Below, in pieces: positions 42,698 to 51,051 of a DNA stretch of 64,000 bases (position 1 is its first letter; each line of letters starts with the position of its first letter). Source of the DNA: Hellea sp. GTDB taxonomy: Bacteria > Pseudomonadota > Alphaproteobacteria > Caulobacterales > Maricaulaceae. The notes beneath the pieces are model-generated. The model was given only the letters and a program-made list of their open reading frames with translations. It was not told where the DNA came from and did no database searches. The translations under genes were made by a program, and so were the position numbers. The DNA is taken from positions 41,666-105,665 of the forward strand of contig JABABK010000006.1 of the NCBI GenBank assembly GCA_014238285.1, in the 5' to 3' direction.

Positions 42698-43804
42698 ATG
42701 ATGGAAATAATGGATTTAGTGACCCGGGCGGAGACATTTGCTGCTGATAGTGGTCAGAGCCTCTCGACAGTGTCTCGCAAACTACTAAACGACGGCAAGG
42801 GTCTTGCCCGCCTTAAAGAAGGCGGGCAGTGCACAATCAAGACCCTTGAGAATGCCCTCGCAGCTCTCACCAAGATGGAAACAGAGCACGCGGTTGATAG
42901 CAGCGTGAACCTGACCCACCTTCAGCGCCTAGAAGCAGAATCCATCCACATCATGCGCGAAGTTGCGGCCCAGTGTGAAAATCCGGTTATGCTTTACTCT
43001 GTTGGTAAAGATAGCTCGGTCATGTTGCACCTGGCCGAAAAAGCGTTCTTCCCATCCCGTCCGCCATTTCCGCTTATGCATGTGGATACGACATGGAAGT
43101 TCAAGGAAATGATTGAATTTCGCGATCGCCGCGCCAAAGAAGTTGGCATGGAGCTGATCGTGCACATCAACCAAGACGGTGTCGATGATAATGTAGGGCC
43201 GTTCACTCACGGTTCCGCCGTTCATACCGACGTGATGAAAACCCAAGGCCTGAAGCAAGCCCTTGATAAGTATAAGTTCGACGCAGCCTTTGGCGGCGCG
43301 CGTCGGGACGAAGAAAAGTCTCGCGCCAAAGAGCGTATTTTCTCATTCCGCAATGAGAACCACCGCTGGGACGCCAAGAACCAACGCCCTGAACTTTGGA
43401 ATATTTATAATACCCGCGTCCAAAAAGGTGAAAGCATGCGGGTCTTCCCAATGTCCAACTGGACGGAGCTCGATATCTGGCAGTATATCTATAAAGAAAA
43501 CATCCAGATCCCATCACTTTATCTATCCGCGAAGCGCCCTGTTGTTGAGCGTGACGGCGTACTGATCCTTGTCGATGATGATCGCATCCCGATGAAAGAC
43601 GGCGAAGTGCCCATGGAAAAAATGGTCCGCTTCAGAACCCTTGGCTGTTACCCGCTAACAGGCGCAGTCGAATCCGAAGCCGCCACCCTGCCCGACGTTA
43701 TTCAGGAAATGCTCTTGACCACGACATCCGAACGCCAAGGTCGAGTCATCGACTCTGATGCAGGCGCCTCTATGGAACAGAAAAAAGAAGAAGGGTACTT
43801 CTAA
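42698..43804 (+). CDS. cysD: Sulfate adenylyltransferase subunit 2 with an extra N-terminal HTH-like domain
   Basis: 368 residues, about 65 more than typical CysD. The CysD part starts at [20 protein letters not shown] and has the PP-loop [20 protein letters not shown] and [20 protein letters not shown]. It makes APS from ATP and sulfate with CysN. The N-terminal extension ([20 protein letters not shown], then [20 protein letters not shown]) resembles small Cro/XRE-like helix-turn-helix proteins of alphaproteobacteria. The extended start has an AAAGGA site 6 nt upstream; no site precedes the position where the usual form would begin, so the fusion appears real. Followed by cysNC with 1-bp overlap. 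Confidence 0.93.
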   Translation: MMEIMDLVTRAETFAADSGQSLSTVSRKLLNDGKGLARLKEGGQCTIKTLENALAALTKMETEHAVDSSVNLTHLQRLEAESIHIMREVAAQCENPVMLYSVGKDSSVMLHLAEKAFFPSRPPFPLMHVDTTWKFKEMIEFRDRRAKEVGMELIVHINQDGVDDNVGPFTHGSAVHTDVMKTQGLKQALDKYKFDAAFGGARRDEEKSRAKERIFSFRNENHRWDAKNQRPELWNIYNTRVQKGESMRVFPMSNWTELDIWQYIYKENIQIPSLYLSAKRPVVERDGVLILVDDDRIPMKDGEVPMEKMVRFRTLGCYPLTGAVESEAATLPDVIQEMLLTTTSERQGRVIDSDAGASMEQKKEEGYF

Positions 43805-45714
43805 TGGCTCACCACGATGATCTCATTGCAGAAGATATTATTGCCTATCTTGATGCACAAGAAAATAAAAGCTTCCTACGCTTTATCACTTGCGGCTCCG
43901 TTGATGACGGTAAGTCTACGCTTATCGGGCGTCTGCTATATGATTCAAAATTGATCTATGAAGATCAGCTCGCCTCTATCGAAAAGGACAGTAAAAAGTC
44001 CGGCACGCAGGGTGATGAAATTGATTTGGCTCTACTGGTTGACGGCCTCGCGGCTGAGCGCGAACAAGGCATCACGATTGATGTGGCTTACCGCTTTTTC
44101 TCAACCGACAAACGTAAGTTCATTGTTGCCGACACGCCCGGCCACGAACAATATACCCGTAATATGGCAACTGGCGCCTCTACCGCTGATGTAGCTATCC
44201 TATTGATTGATTGTCGTTACGGCGTTCAGGTTCAAACCCGCCGTCACGCCTACATCGCATCGCTACTGGGTATTAAACACGTCGTTTGCGCCATCAACAA
44301 AATGGACATCGTCGATTTTGACCAAAAGATTTACAACGATATCGAATATGATTTCCGCGAGTTCTCTAAGGACCTCGGCTTTGCTGACATCACTTGTATT
44401 CCAATGTCTGCCCTTAACGGCGACAATGTAACTCGCGCTTCAGAAAATGCCGATTGGTATCGTGGTCCGCATTTGCTGGAATTCCTAGAAGACCTAGATG
44501 TTGATAGCGCTGATCTTGACCGCCCGTTCCGCTTGCCGGTTCAGTGGGTTAACCGTCCGAACCTCGACTTCCGTGGTTTCTCCGGTACTGTCGCTTCTGG
44601 CGTCATTAATGTCGGCGACGAGATTATGGTCGTACCGTCTGGCAAACGCTCCAAAGTTAAATCTATCGTGACCTATGACGGCGAGCTTGAAAAGGCGCGC
44701 GAAGACATGGCGATCACACTGACACTGACCGACGAGATTGATATTTCTCGCGGTGATATGATCTGTAAGACAGATAGCCCGTGCGAACAGGCCGATCAGT
44801 TTCAAGCGCATGTTCTTTGGATGACGGAAAAGGAACTTTTCCCGGGTCGTCAATACATCATCAAAACAGCCAATAAATCTGTTCCCGCCAGTATCACAAA
44901 CATCAAACACCGCGTTGATGTTAATGATCTGTCCGAGACAGCTGTCAAAACACTTGGCCTCAATGAAATCGGTGTCTGTACGATCCAAACCGGCGCACCT
45001 GTTGCCTTTGATGCTTATCAAGACAACCGTAATACAGGTAACTTCATCATCATCGACCGCGCCACCAACGAAACCGTTGGCGTTGGCATGCTCGACTATG
45101 CGCTTCGCCGCGCCAAGAATGTGCACTGGCAAGATCTGGATGTTTCTAAAACGGTTCGCGCCGCTCAGAAAAACCAGAAGCCTGTCATGCTATGGTTCAC
45201 TGGTCTTTCAGGCTCTGGCAAATCCACTATTGCCAACCTTGTTGAAAAGCGTCTGCTTGATCTAGGCCGTCATACTTATACACTGGACGGGGACAATGTC
45301 CGTCACGGCCTTAATAATGACCTTGGCTTTACCAAAGCGGACCGGATTGAAAATATTCGCCGCATTGCTGAAACGGGTAAACTTATGCTTGATGCTGGCT
45401 TGATCACTTTGACATCCTTCATCTCGCCTTATGCTCAAGAGCGCCGCATGGCCCGTGAGCTTCAAGGTGAAGGTGAGTTCATCGAGATCTTCGTCGATAC
45501 ACCTCTTGAAGTCGCTGAAGCTCGCGATGTCAAAGGCCTCTACGCCAAAGCCCGCGCCGGTAAGATCAAAAACTTCACTGGTATCGACTCTGAATATCAA
45601 GAGCCTGAAACTGCTGAAATTCAGATCAATACAGTGGATATGACCGCTGATGAAGCGGCCGAGCAGATCGTCGCCTATCTATCAGAGCGCGGATACCTGG
45701 AAAGCGAAGACTAA
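43804..45714 (+). CDS. cysNC: Bifunctional sulfate adenylyltransferase subunit 1 / adenylylsulfate kinase
   Basis: 636 residues. GTPase CysN part: [20 protein letters not shown] (G1), [20 protein letters not shown] (G3), INKMD (G4), then two beta-barrel domains. From ~460 the APS kinase part: [20 protein letters not shown] (P-loop), [17 protein letters not shown], and FISPYAQER. Produces PAPS, the sulfate donor for sulfotransferases. Overlaps cysD and the next gene by 1 bp each (TAATG), so the three are translationally coupled. No PAPS reductase, sulfite reductase or sulfate transporter is in the window. Confidence 0.96.
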   Translation: MAHHDDLIAEDIIAYLDAQENKSFLRFITCGSVDDGKSTLIGRLLYDSKLIYEDQLASIEKDSKKSGTQGDEIDLALLVDGLAAEREQGITIDVAYRFFSTDKRKFIVADTPGHEQYTRNMATGASTADVAILLIDCRYGVQVQTRRHAYIASLLGIKHVVCAINKMDIVDFDQKIYNDIEYDFREFSKDLGFADITCIPMSALNGDNVTRASENADWYRGPHLLEFLEDLDVDSADLDRPFRLPVQWVNRPNLDFRGFSGTVASGVINVGDEIMVVPSGKRSKVKSIVTYDGELEKAREDMAITLTLTDEIDISRGDMICKTDSPCEQADQFQAHVLWMTEKELFPGRQYIIKTANKSVPASITNIKHRVDVNDLSETAVKTLGLNEIGVCTIQTGAPVAFDAYQDNRNTGNFIIIDRATNETVGVGMLDYALRRAKNVHWQDLDVSKTVRAAQKNQKPVMLWFTGLSGSGKSTIANLVEKRLLDLGRHTYTLDGDNVRHGLNNDLGFTKADRIENIRRIAETGKLMLDAGLITLTSFISPYAQERRMARELQGEGEFIEIFVDTPLEVAEARDVKGLYAKARAGKIKNFTGIDSEYQEPETAEIQINTVDMTADEAAEQIVAYLSERGYLESED

Positions 45715-46661
45715 TGGCGACGTTTGATGTCTTTAACGGCGACGCGGACGGGGTAATTTCCCTCGTCCAGCTTCGCCGGGCTTGCCCGCGCCCTGAAGCC
45801 AAATTGGTGACAGGCCGCAAAAGAGACATCAATCTACTTGACCGCGTTGATGTCCAAAAAGGCGACCATGTCACTGTGCTGGATATTTCCATGCGCTCTA
45901 ACATGGATGACCTAAACCGCATCTTGGACGCTGGCGCTAACGTATTTTACGCCGATCACCATAATGCCGGTGATCAGCCGCAGCATGACAATCTTCACGC
46001 CGTGATCGATACCTCACCGGAAATATGCACGGCTCTATTGGTCGATGATTGCTTGTCCGGCGCATATCGCGCTTGGGCCGTTACAGCGACCTTTGGGGAC
46101 AATTTTCCTAAAATAGCTAGAGCCAAAGCCGCAGGATTTGATCTGCCCGTAGAGCAGCTCGAACGGCTCGGCATGCTGGTCAATTATAATGGTTACGGCG
46201 CAGATGTGTCTGACCTACATTTCCATCCGGCTGACCTTTATAAAGCCCTCGCTAAATTCGACACGCCCATGGAGTTTTTAGCCGGCAATAAGACCGTCAT
46301 TAATAAACTCAATAATGGCTATGAGAGCGATCTCGCCACAGCCCAAAATGCCAAGATACTCGATGAGAGCACAAAAGGACTCGTCATCGAACTTGACGAC
46401 GCGGCCGCCTCCCGCCGTATCTCAGGCGTCTACGGCAATCAGCTTGCCCAGGAATACCCCAACCGCGCCCACGCCGTGCTAACGCGAAACGGCGATAGCT
46501 ATGTGGTTTCCGTCCGCGCGCCACTATCAAACCGCAAAGGGGCGGATGATCTTTGCCTCCAGTTTGAAACAGGCGGAGGCCGCTCTGCCGCTGCCGGGAT
46601 TAATATCCTGCCGGAAGGCGATGTTGACAGATTTATCGATGCCTTTATCGGGGCTTTTTAG
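45714..46661 (+). CDS. DHH-family phosphoesterase, candidate pAp/oligonucleotide phosphatase
   Basis: 315 residues. DHH fold: NGDADGVISLVQLR with Asp10 and Asp12, DISM (Asp57), DHH at 81-83, and the C-terminal DHHA1 glycine motif ETGGGRSAAAGINIL. It resembles NrnA/RecJ-like enzymes, but is small and divergent. It is coupled to cysNC by a 1-bp overlap, so hydrolysis of 3'-phosphoadenosine-5'-phosphate left after sulfotransfer is a reasonable role; that is inference. The last ~40 bp of the gene and the following ~50 bp recur, degenerate, at 47108-47197. Confidence 0.85.
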   Translation: MATFDVFNGDADGVISLVQLRRACPRPEAKLVTGRKRDINLLDRVDVQKGDHVTVLDISMRSNMDDLNRILDAGANVFYADHHNAGDQPQHDNLHAVIDTSPEICTALLVDDCLSGAYRAWAVTATFGDNFPKIARAKAAGFDLPVEQLERLGMLVNYNGYGADVSDLHFHPADLYKALAKFDTPMEFLAGNKTVINKLNNGYESDLATAQNAKILDESTKGLVIELDDAAASRRISGVYGNQLAQEYPNRAHAVLTRNGDSYVVSVRAPLSNRKGADDLCLQFETGGGRSAAAGINILPEGDVDRFIDAFIGAF

Positions 46662-46716
46662 GCTGGATAGCCGTAGATTTTCTGATATTCTCGACACCAA
46701 ATAGATGTAGGATATT

Positions 46717-47079
46717 ATGAAACAATTTCTAAAGCTGACAGTAGGGTCGATTGCAATTATTGGGTTTATAAGTTGTGATCCCATGATAATTTATGACGAG
46801 AGCACAATTTCAACAGCGCCGTTAATTAAACCCGACCTAGGCGACAACACTATTCGCGTAAAAATCACCGCAAACAACGAAATACTTTTCAATCAGGATG
46901 AGATTGTATTAGCAGATTTGTCCTTATCAATCGACAACTGGAATGAAGTGCACCCCATATCAGGCGCGCTCTTTATTGTGCATGAAGATTCTCGACATGG
47001 TTTTTTGGTGGAAATAAAAAACCTATTAAACAGTAAAAAAATTCCCACAGACCTTCAAATAATTACTGACTCAAATTGA
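46717..47079 (+). CDS. ExbD/TolR periplasmic-domain-like lipoprotein
   Basis: 120 residues. Signal segment MKQFLKLTVGSIAIIGFISC with a lipobox-like cysteine at 20. The rest follows the ExbD C-terminal pattern: a first strand (TIRVKITANNEILFNQDEIV), a central helix region and a strand with ALFIVHEDSRHGFLVEI, then LLNSKKIPTDLQIITDS, equivalent to 'vxIxaD...V..V...l...G..ki.iv'. The transmembrane helix with the functional Asp of ExbD is replaced by a lipid anchor, so it cannot itself conduct protons. First of three ExbD-like genes. Confidence 0.55.
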   Translation: MKQFLKLTVGSIAIIGFISCDPMIIYDESTISTAPLIKPDLGDNTIRVKITANNEILFNQDEIVLADLSLSIDNWNEVHPISGALFIVHEDSRHGFLVEIKNLLNSKKIPTDLQIITDSN

Positions 47080-47107
47080 TTTCTCTACACATTTCAACAA
47101 TCGTGTA

Positions 47108-47197
47108 GGAACATGAAGTGGACAGATTTATTGATGCCTTTATCGATCTTTTAAAATCATTTAAATTCCAGATGTTTTCTGCTAACTTGGGTACAAA
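47108..47197 (+). repeat. Degenerate duplicate of the end of the DHH gene and its downstream leader
   Basis: GTGGACAGATTTATTGATGC then CTTTATCGATCTTTT matches GTTGACAGATTTATCGATGC then CTTTATCGGGGCTTTTT at the DHH gene's 3' end (46622-46659). Similarity continues through AGATTTTCTG/AGATGTTTTCTG to AAAT(AG)ATG, i.e. up to the next gene's start. Source segment about 46617-46706. Confidence 0.8.
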
Positions 47198-47784
47198 TGT
47201 GGAAACCGGGAACCAATACGCAATACATAATTATTAGCCTGATATATTTGGCTGTCGTTATCCCTAGCCTCTTAATCGGATTCAAAGCCTATACCTATTC
47301 TTGGAATATTGACCGAGAACGCTATAGAAAACCGATAGAAACCCAACAAAAAACAGAACATCAAACTCAAGAACACTCTATACATATTCCAGACCGCCCC
47401 CCCTTAGAAACTACTCAAAACAACGACAAATTAAAACATATTCGCGACCGCCCCGCCTTAGACACTACTCAGAACAACGACAGCTTAAAACATGTTCGCG
47501 ACCGCGACCCCATATATGAAACTTTTGTACCCAAACCCAATTTTCAAAATCAGGAAAATTATATTCGCGTATCCATTTCTCCGGACAATAGTTACTTCAT
47601 CGAAGACAAGAATGTTGAAAAAGAAAGTTTTCTTAAAACTATAGCTCAAGCCATTACGGAAAACCCCAATTCCGCGATCTACATTGAAGTCTCGGCCCAT
47701 TCTTCCCACAAAGAGATGCTTTTCATAGATCGCTCTTTTATGGCCCTTAATTACAACTACAAAATCGCCTATGTTGACGAATAA
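47197..47784 (+). CDS. Single-pass membrane protein with ExbD-like periplasmic domain
   Basis: 195 residues. One membrane helix at ~9-31 (YIIISLIYLAVVIPSLLIGF), with no Asp of the ExbD type in it. A linker with 18-residue tandem repeats (DRPPLETTQNNDKLKHIR, then DRPALDTTQNNDSLKHVR) follows, reminiscent of the stiff linkers of TonB/TolR-like proteins. The C-terminal ~75 residues (NYIRVSISPDNSYFIEDKNV ... AIYIEVSAHSSHKEM ... YKIAYVDE) follow the ExbD/TolR fold pattern. The start is uncertain: no clear Shine-Dalgarno. Lies between two other ExbD-like genes and is AT-rich. Confidence 0.55.
   Translation: MWKPGTNTQYIIISLIYLAVVIPSLLIGFKAYTYSWNIDRERYRKPIETQQKTEHQTQEHSIHIPDRPPLETTQNNDKLKHIRDRPALDTTQNNDSLKHVRDRDPIYETFVPKPNFQNQENYIRVSISPDNSYFIEDKNVEKESFLKTIAQAITENPNSAIYIEVSAHSSHKEMLFIDRSFMALNYNYKIAYVDE
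47392..47505 (+). repeat. 54-bp tandem repeats (two and a bit copies)
   Basis: Units begin at 47392, 47446 and (partial) 47500 with GACCGC, each coding 18 residues DRPxLxTTQNNDxLKHxR. In-frame length variation is expected. Confidence 0.85.
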
Positions 47785-47824
47785 ACAGGTTGATTCTTCC
47801 ACAAACATGACAGCTCATAATTAT

Positions 47825-47905
47825 CGATAAACGATAATGAATTTCATATGAAATCGTCAAAATTTCTCATAATGTCCCGTGAAATGGCCTATTATTTCTC
47901 ATAAT
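47825..47905. repeat. 82-bp dispersed repeat of unknown type, copy B
   Basis: CGATAAACGATAATGAATTT, then the palindrome ATTTCATATGAAAT and two ATTTCTCATAAT blocks separated by GTGAAAT. Aligns along its full length with 41981-42062 in the same orientation. It occupies the leader of the exbD gene. Confidence 0.8.
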
Positions 47906-47973
47906 ACTTGATCGTATGTAATATCATTGCATTATATGAGTTATTGTGTTACATTTCTTCTAGGGAGGAAATC

Positions 47974-48375
47974 ATGAGATTACGTAGACGCCATAACAAA
48001 ATTGACGATAGCGGACCGGATATGACGCCCATGCTCGACATTGTTTTTATCATGTTGATATTCTTCATCGTCACGGCAACCTTTCTAGATGAGAGCGGTT
48101 TAAACTTTACGACATATCCAGAAATGTGCGACGGATGTATTGATCATCCGGCTATTCAAATTCATATCGATGCCAAAAACCAGGCGTCCGTCGATCAAAG
48201 ACCAACAGAACTCTCAAATGTAGCCTCTCTCGTCGAAGCAAGGCTTGCAGATAAACCGAACGCCAATATTAGTTTGACCAGTCATTATCAGGCCAGCCTC
48301 GACCCGATTGTTCAAATCAAAGACCAAATGCAAGCGGCAGGACGAAAGACTGTGATCAAGATTGTGAAGGATTGA
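47974..48375 (+). CDS. exbD: ExbD/TolR-type biopolymer transport protein
   Basis: 133 residues from the ATG at 47974 (AGGGAGGAAATC upstream). Canonical ExbD: cytoplasmic basic start MRLRRRHNKIDD, then DMTPMLDIVFIMLIFFIVTA with the proton-path Asp in the PMLD motif, then the periplasmic domain (IQIHIDAKNQASVDQRPTEL ... KTVIKIVKD). ExbD works with an ExbB motor and a TonB or similar partner; no exbB or tonB is adjacent, so it must join a motor encoded elsewhere. It has a rare pair of cysteines (EMCDGCIDH) in the periplasmic part. Third of three ExbD-like genes. Confidence 0.88.
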   Translation: MRLRRRHNKIDDSGPDMTPMLDIVFIMLIFFIVTATFLDESGLNFTTYPEMCDGCIDHPAIQIHIDAKNQASVDQRPTELSNVASLVEARLADKPNANISLTSHYQASLDPIVQIKDQMQAAGRKTVIKIVKD

Positions 48376-48389
48376 ATCTGATTACCAAA

Positions 48390-48470
48390 TTTGTCATCCC
48401 GGCCTCCGAGCCGGGACCTTAAATTTTCCTACAATCATTAAAGGTCCCGCATCAAGTGCGGGATGACAAA
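48390..48470. repeat. Palindromic intergenic repeat
   Basis: Outer arms TTTGTCATCCCG (48390-48401) and CGGGATGACAAA (48459-48470), inner arms CCGGGACCTT (48411-48420) and AAGGTCCCGC (48441-48450). Common alphaproteobacterial 'GTCATCCCG' palindrome type. It lies after exbD and could end its transcript. Confidence 0.85.
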
Positions 48471-48588
48471 CAGTGTTTATTTATCCAAATTTGTCCGTTA
48501 GACAAAAGACCGCTTGATCGTTTTAAAAGTTCAGTTCGCAAAGTTGCAGCTTTTAACTTACTCTATGGGCTGTGTCAGAAGCCCATAT

Positions 48589-48744
48589 TCAATTATCTCG
48601 GCATTCGTCATAGGTATGGACGATAGATGCAAAATGCCCAGCTTCGTGCAGGATATTACCCGCTTGCATGCCGATAGCACTTTTAACTGAATTTGTAGCG
48701 TTGCGACGCTTCTCAGGATGAAAATAGGCGAACCCCAAACACAA
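48589..48744 (-). pseudogene. Remnant of an M35-like zinc metallopeptidase
   Basis: In one minus-strand frame the sequence reads LCLGFAYFHPEKRRNATNSV followed by GMQAGNILHEAGHFASIVHT and YDECRDN before a stop. This contains the zinc-binding HEAGH motif, and its surroundings match the LC..F...S..GTI.HE.SHF..V..T.D pattern of deuterolysin/M35 peptidases. There is no start codon context, and the upstream part has been replaced by the rpsU terminator, so only the C-terminal catalytic piece survives. The 446-bp gap 48376-48821 otherwise holds the palindromic repeat and the rpsU terminator. Confidence 0.65.
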
Positions 48745-48770
48745 AAAAACCGCCCTAAAAGGACGGTTTT
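48743..48770 (-). terminator. Rho-independent terminator of rpsU
   Basis: On the minus strand AAACCGTCC/GGGCGGTTT (one G-U pair), loop TTTTA, followed by seven T. About 50 bp after the rpsU stop. Confidence 0.85.
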
Positions 48771-48821
48771 GAATTTGATTTAAACGTTTAGAGCAATTTG
48801 CATAAATGCAAAATGTTCGAC

Positions 48822-49067
48822 CTAGCGATTATTAGTGCGAGGCTTGCGTTTTTTCGATGGGATAAGTCCTTCGATTTGAGCGCGCTTACGGGCCAGCTTA
48901 CGAGCGCGGCGAATGGCTTCTGCCTTTTCGCGAACGCGTTTTTCAGATGGTTTTTCGTAATGTTTGCGAGCTTTCATCTCACGCAGGACGCCTTCGTTTT
49001 GAAGCTTCTTTTTCAGAGCCCGAAGAGCCTGGTCAACATTGTTTTGACGGACGTAAATCTCGATCAT
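48822..49067 (-). CDS. rpsU: 30S ribosomal protein S21
   Basis: 81 residues, short, very basic. [20 protein letters not shown] is the S21 signature, followed by [20 protein letters not shown] and a Lys/Arg-rich tail. Helps mRNA engage the small subunit. Monocistronic, with its own terminator; the 189-bp upstream gap contains a TTGACT element and a small hairpin but no gene. Confidence 0.96.
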   Translation of the reverse strand: MIEIYVRQNNVDQALRALKKKLQNEGVLREMKARKHYEKPSEKRVREKAEAIRRARKLARKRAQIEGLIPSKKRKPRTNNR

Positions 49068-49256
49068 TTGAAATCAACTACTTTCTAGTTTGGTTTATAA
49101 AAAAATTAAGGCCCCAATAGAGGAGCCCAATCACTGGGCGGCTTGTAGGCAGAGATTCTCGAAAGGTAAAGGGAAAACGAGAGAAAAATAGTCAAACACC
49201 CGGCTTTTCCCACCTTTTCTACCTAATATCGCCTTAAAATCGCTTCACGTCCATAA

Positions 49257-49862
49257 TTATGGAGATTCCAGCGGCATGTTAGCTGCCGGAAAATATCTAA
49301 AATGGCCCGTTATTTCATAATCGAACAACATGTCATTTTCTTTGGGCCCTGAACCTATATTATGGACAATTAACGGCGTCCCGGACGGAGCTTTTTTATC
49401 AGTGACGATACCGATATGAGGCGTGCCGCCTCGATAGAGCCTCCATGACACAATATCTCCGGGCAAATAATCTTTTGCGTCTTGCGTAATTGCTATGTTG
49501 GCATCTTGGCGTGTCAAAAACCGCTCAAGATTGGGCACACGCCTATGATCGATATTTTTGTCAGCCCCCTTATGGCCCCATATTTTAGGATAGGCCGAAA
49601 AGTTAGCTTTCATGTCTTCATGAACGGCTTTTTGAAAATCAAAATTAAGAGAATTTCTAAAGGTCCGTATAATGACGTCTGTACAAACACCCGTATAGCT
49701 CGGCACATCCCCGCCAGGATATTTCAACCGAACATAACCTGACTGATAAGTTACAAAATGAGCCGTTCTTTCACGCGCAGCGTCAACAACATCATTAGCC
49801 TGGTCTGCATAGGAAAGCGGAGCGATCAATAAGAGGCATAAAATAAGCGAAACATATTTCAT
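49257..49862 (-). CDS. DUF1287 secreted protein
   Basis: 201 residues. Signal peptide MKYVSLILCLLLIAPLSYAD. The mature domain contains YPGGDVPSYTGVCTDVIIRT (conserved Cys), MKANFSAYPKIWGHKGADKN, NIDHRRVPNLERFL and GDIVSWRLYRGGTPHIGIVT (conserved His), which define DUF1287. The Cys-His order suggests a papain-like/NlpC-type hydrolase in the periplasm, possibly acting on the cell wall; that is inference. Monocistronic. Confidence 0.88.
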   Translation of the reverse strand: MKYVSLILCLLLIAPLSYADQANDVVDAARERTAHFVTYQSGYVRLKYPGGDVPSYTGVCTDVIIRTFRNSLNFDFQKAVHEDMKANFSAYPKIWGHKGADKNIDHRRVPNLERFLTRQDANIAITQDAKDYLPGDIVSWRLYRGGTPHIGIVTDKKAPSGTPLIVHNIGSGPKENDMLFDYEITGHFRYFPAANMPLESP

Positions 49863-49914
49863 GTCAAAATATTACATTAATTAGGCAGTACTGCCAAGTG
49901 ATTGGCGCATATCA

Positions 49915-51051
49915 TTACAAAACCTCATACAGAGCTTCAATAATACGCAAAGAGCGCGGATCGCCCATCAGAGAGTTATCCTGCCGCGTCATGACATAAG
50001 CTGCGCTGACACCTGCATCCGGATCAGCAAAAACGCAGGAGCCCCCCCAGCCACTATGCCCAACTGTATTTGGGTTAGGACCGTAAAAATAATTCGGATG
50101 ATTGCGCATAATCCCGGCCGCAAAATTGACATCAAATGGCAGGACCTGATCCGGCCCCAATATTCGTGACGCTGTGAGTTTTTCACGCACATCTTCGGAT
50201 AAGTACATCTCGCCATCGATGGAACCATCATTGAACACTTGCATAAGCAGGGCGAGGCCCTCGGCTGTTGCATGACAATTAGAACCCGCTAGCTGCGCAC
50301 TTCTCCACGCCGCTACGCCTCTACGGCCCGGTGATGACCATTTTTCCAAAAAAGCAGCTTTGGTCGCGGCATTAATTTCGCCGAGATCTGCGAGCCGTTT
50401 AGGTTTTTGCATCTCGACACAGCGGCCATGTTCACTCTCAGGCAATCCAATCCAGACATCAATACTGTGAGGTTCGCAAATATCCTGACGTAATATTTCG
50501 CCAAGATGACGGCCAAATTCATCCATCCGGCGCGCAACTTCGCCCGCTAAAAAACCGAAAGTTACTGGAGAATAGCCGCTGGCCGATCCCGGTTCAAAGA
50601 TCGGATTTTGAGACGACAATTCAGCGATGGTTTTCTTCCAATCAAACCAATCTTCAGGCGTCCATTCGGGATTTGTAACCCCGGAAAGACCGGCCTGATG
50701 CGACATCAGCTGCGCAACCGTTAAGTCACATTGCTGAACAGCCCTAAGCTCTGGCCAAAAAGACGATACAGGCTGATCATATCCTAGCAAATCCTGATCC
50801 GCGAGATGCGCTATAATTATTGCCGCGACGGCTTTACCTGAAGAAAAAATTGAAAATAAATGATGATCGGAAATTGCTTCTGTTTTAGCCTTGTTAGCCC
50901 AGCCGCCTTTTAGATCAATAATTTTCTCGCCGTCCTGAAAAACACAAAAGCTCGCGCCATGTTCAATGCCCTCTTCGAAATTATTTCGAAACGCGTCAAC
51001 GACTTCGGCGTATTGGCCGTCGGCCAGAACGGAAAATGGAATATCGCTCAT
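49915..51051 (-). CDS. Beta-lactamase-family serine hydrolase (EstB/class C-like)
   Basis: 378 residues without a signal peptide, so cytoplasmic. Catalytic S-x-x-K in IFSSGKAVAAIII, a Tyr motif GYSPVTFGFLAGEV (YSP rather than the YxN of beta-lactamases) and HSGWGGSCVF in place of KTG. This is the esterase/peptidase branch rather than an antibiotic-resistance enzyme. It overlaps the upstream pdxY-like kinase by 4 bp (ATGA), so the two are co-translated; the reason is unknown. Confidence 0.88.
   Translation of the reverse strand: MSDIPFSVLADGQYAEVVDAFRNNFEEGIEHGASFCVFQDGEKIIDLKGGWANKAKTEAISDHHLFSIFSSGKAVAAIIIAHLADQDLLGYDQPVSSFWPELRAVQQCDLTVAQLMSHQAGLSGVTNPEWTPEDWFDWKKTIAELSSQNPIFEPGSASGYSPVTFGFLAGEVARRMDEFGRHLGEILRQDICEPHSIDVWIGLPESEHGRCVEMQKPKRLADLGEINAATKAAFLEKWSSPGRRGVAAWRSAQLAGSNCHATAEGLALLMQVFNDGSIDGEMYLSEDVREKLTASRILGPDQVLPFDVNFAAGIMRNHPNYFYGPNPNTVGHSGWGGSCVFADPDAGVSAAYVMTRQDNSLMGDPRSLRIIEALYEVL

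Noticed and set aside
49915-51051. Antibiotic-resistance beta-lactamase
   Set aside because: No signal peptide, YSP instead of YxN and HSG instead of KTG; it belongs to the esterase-like branch of the family.
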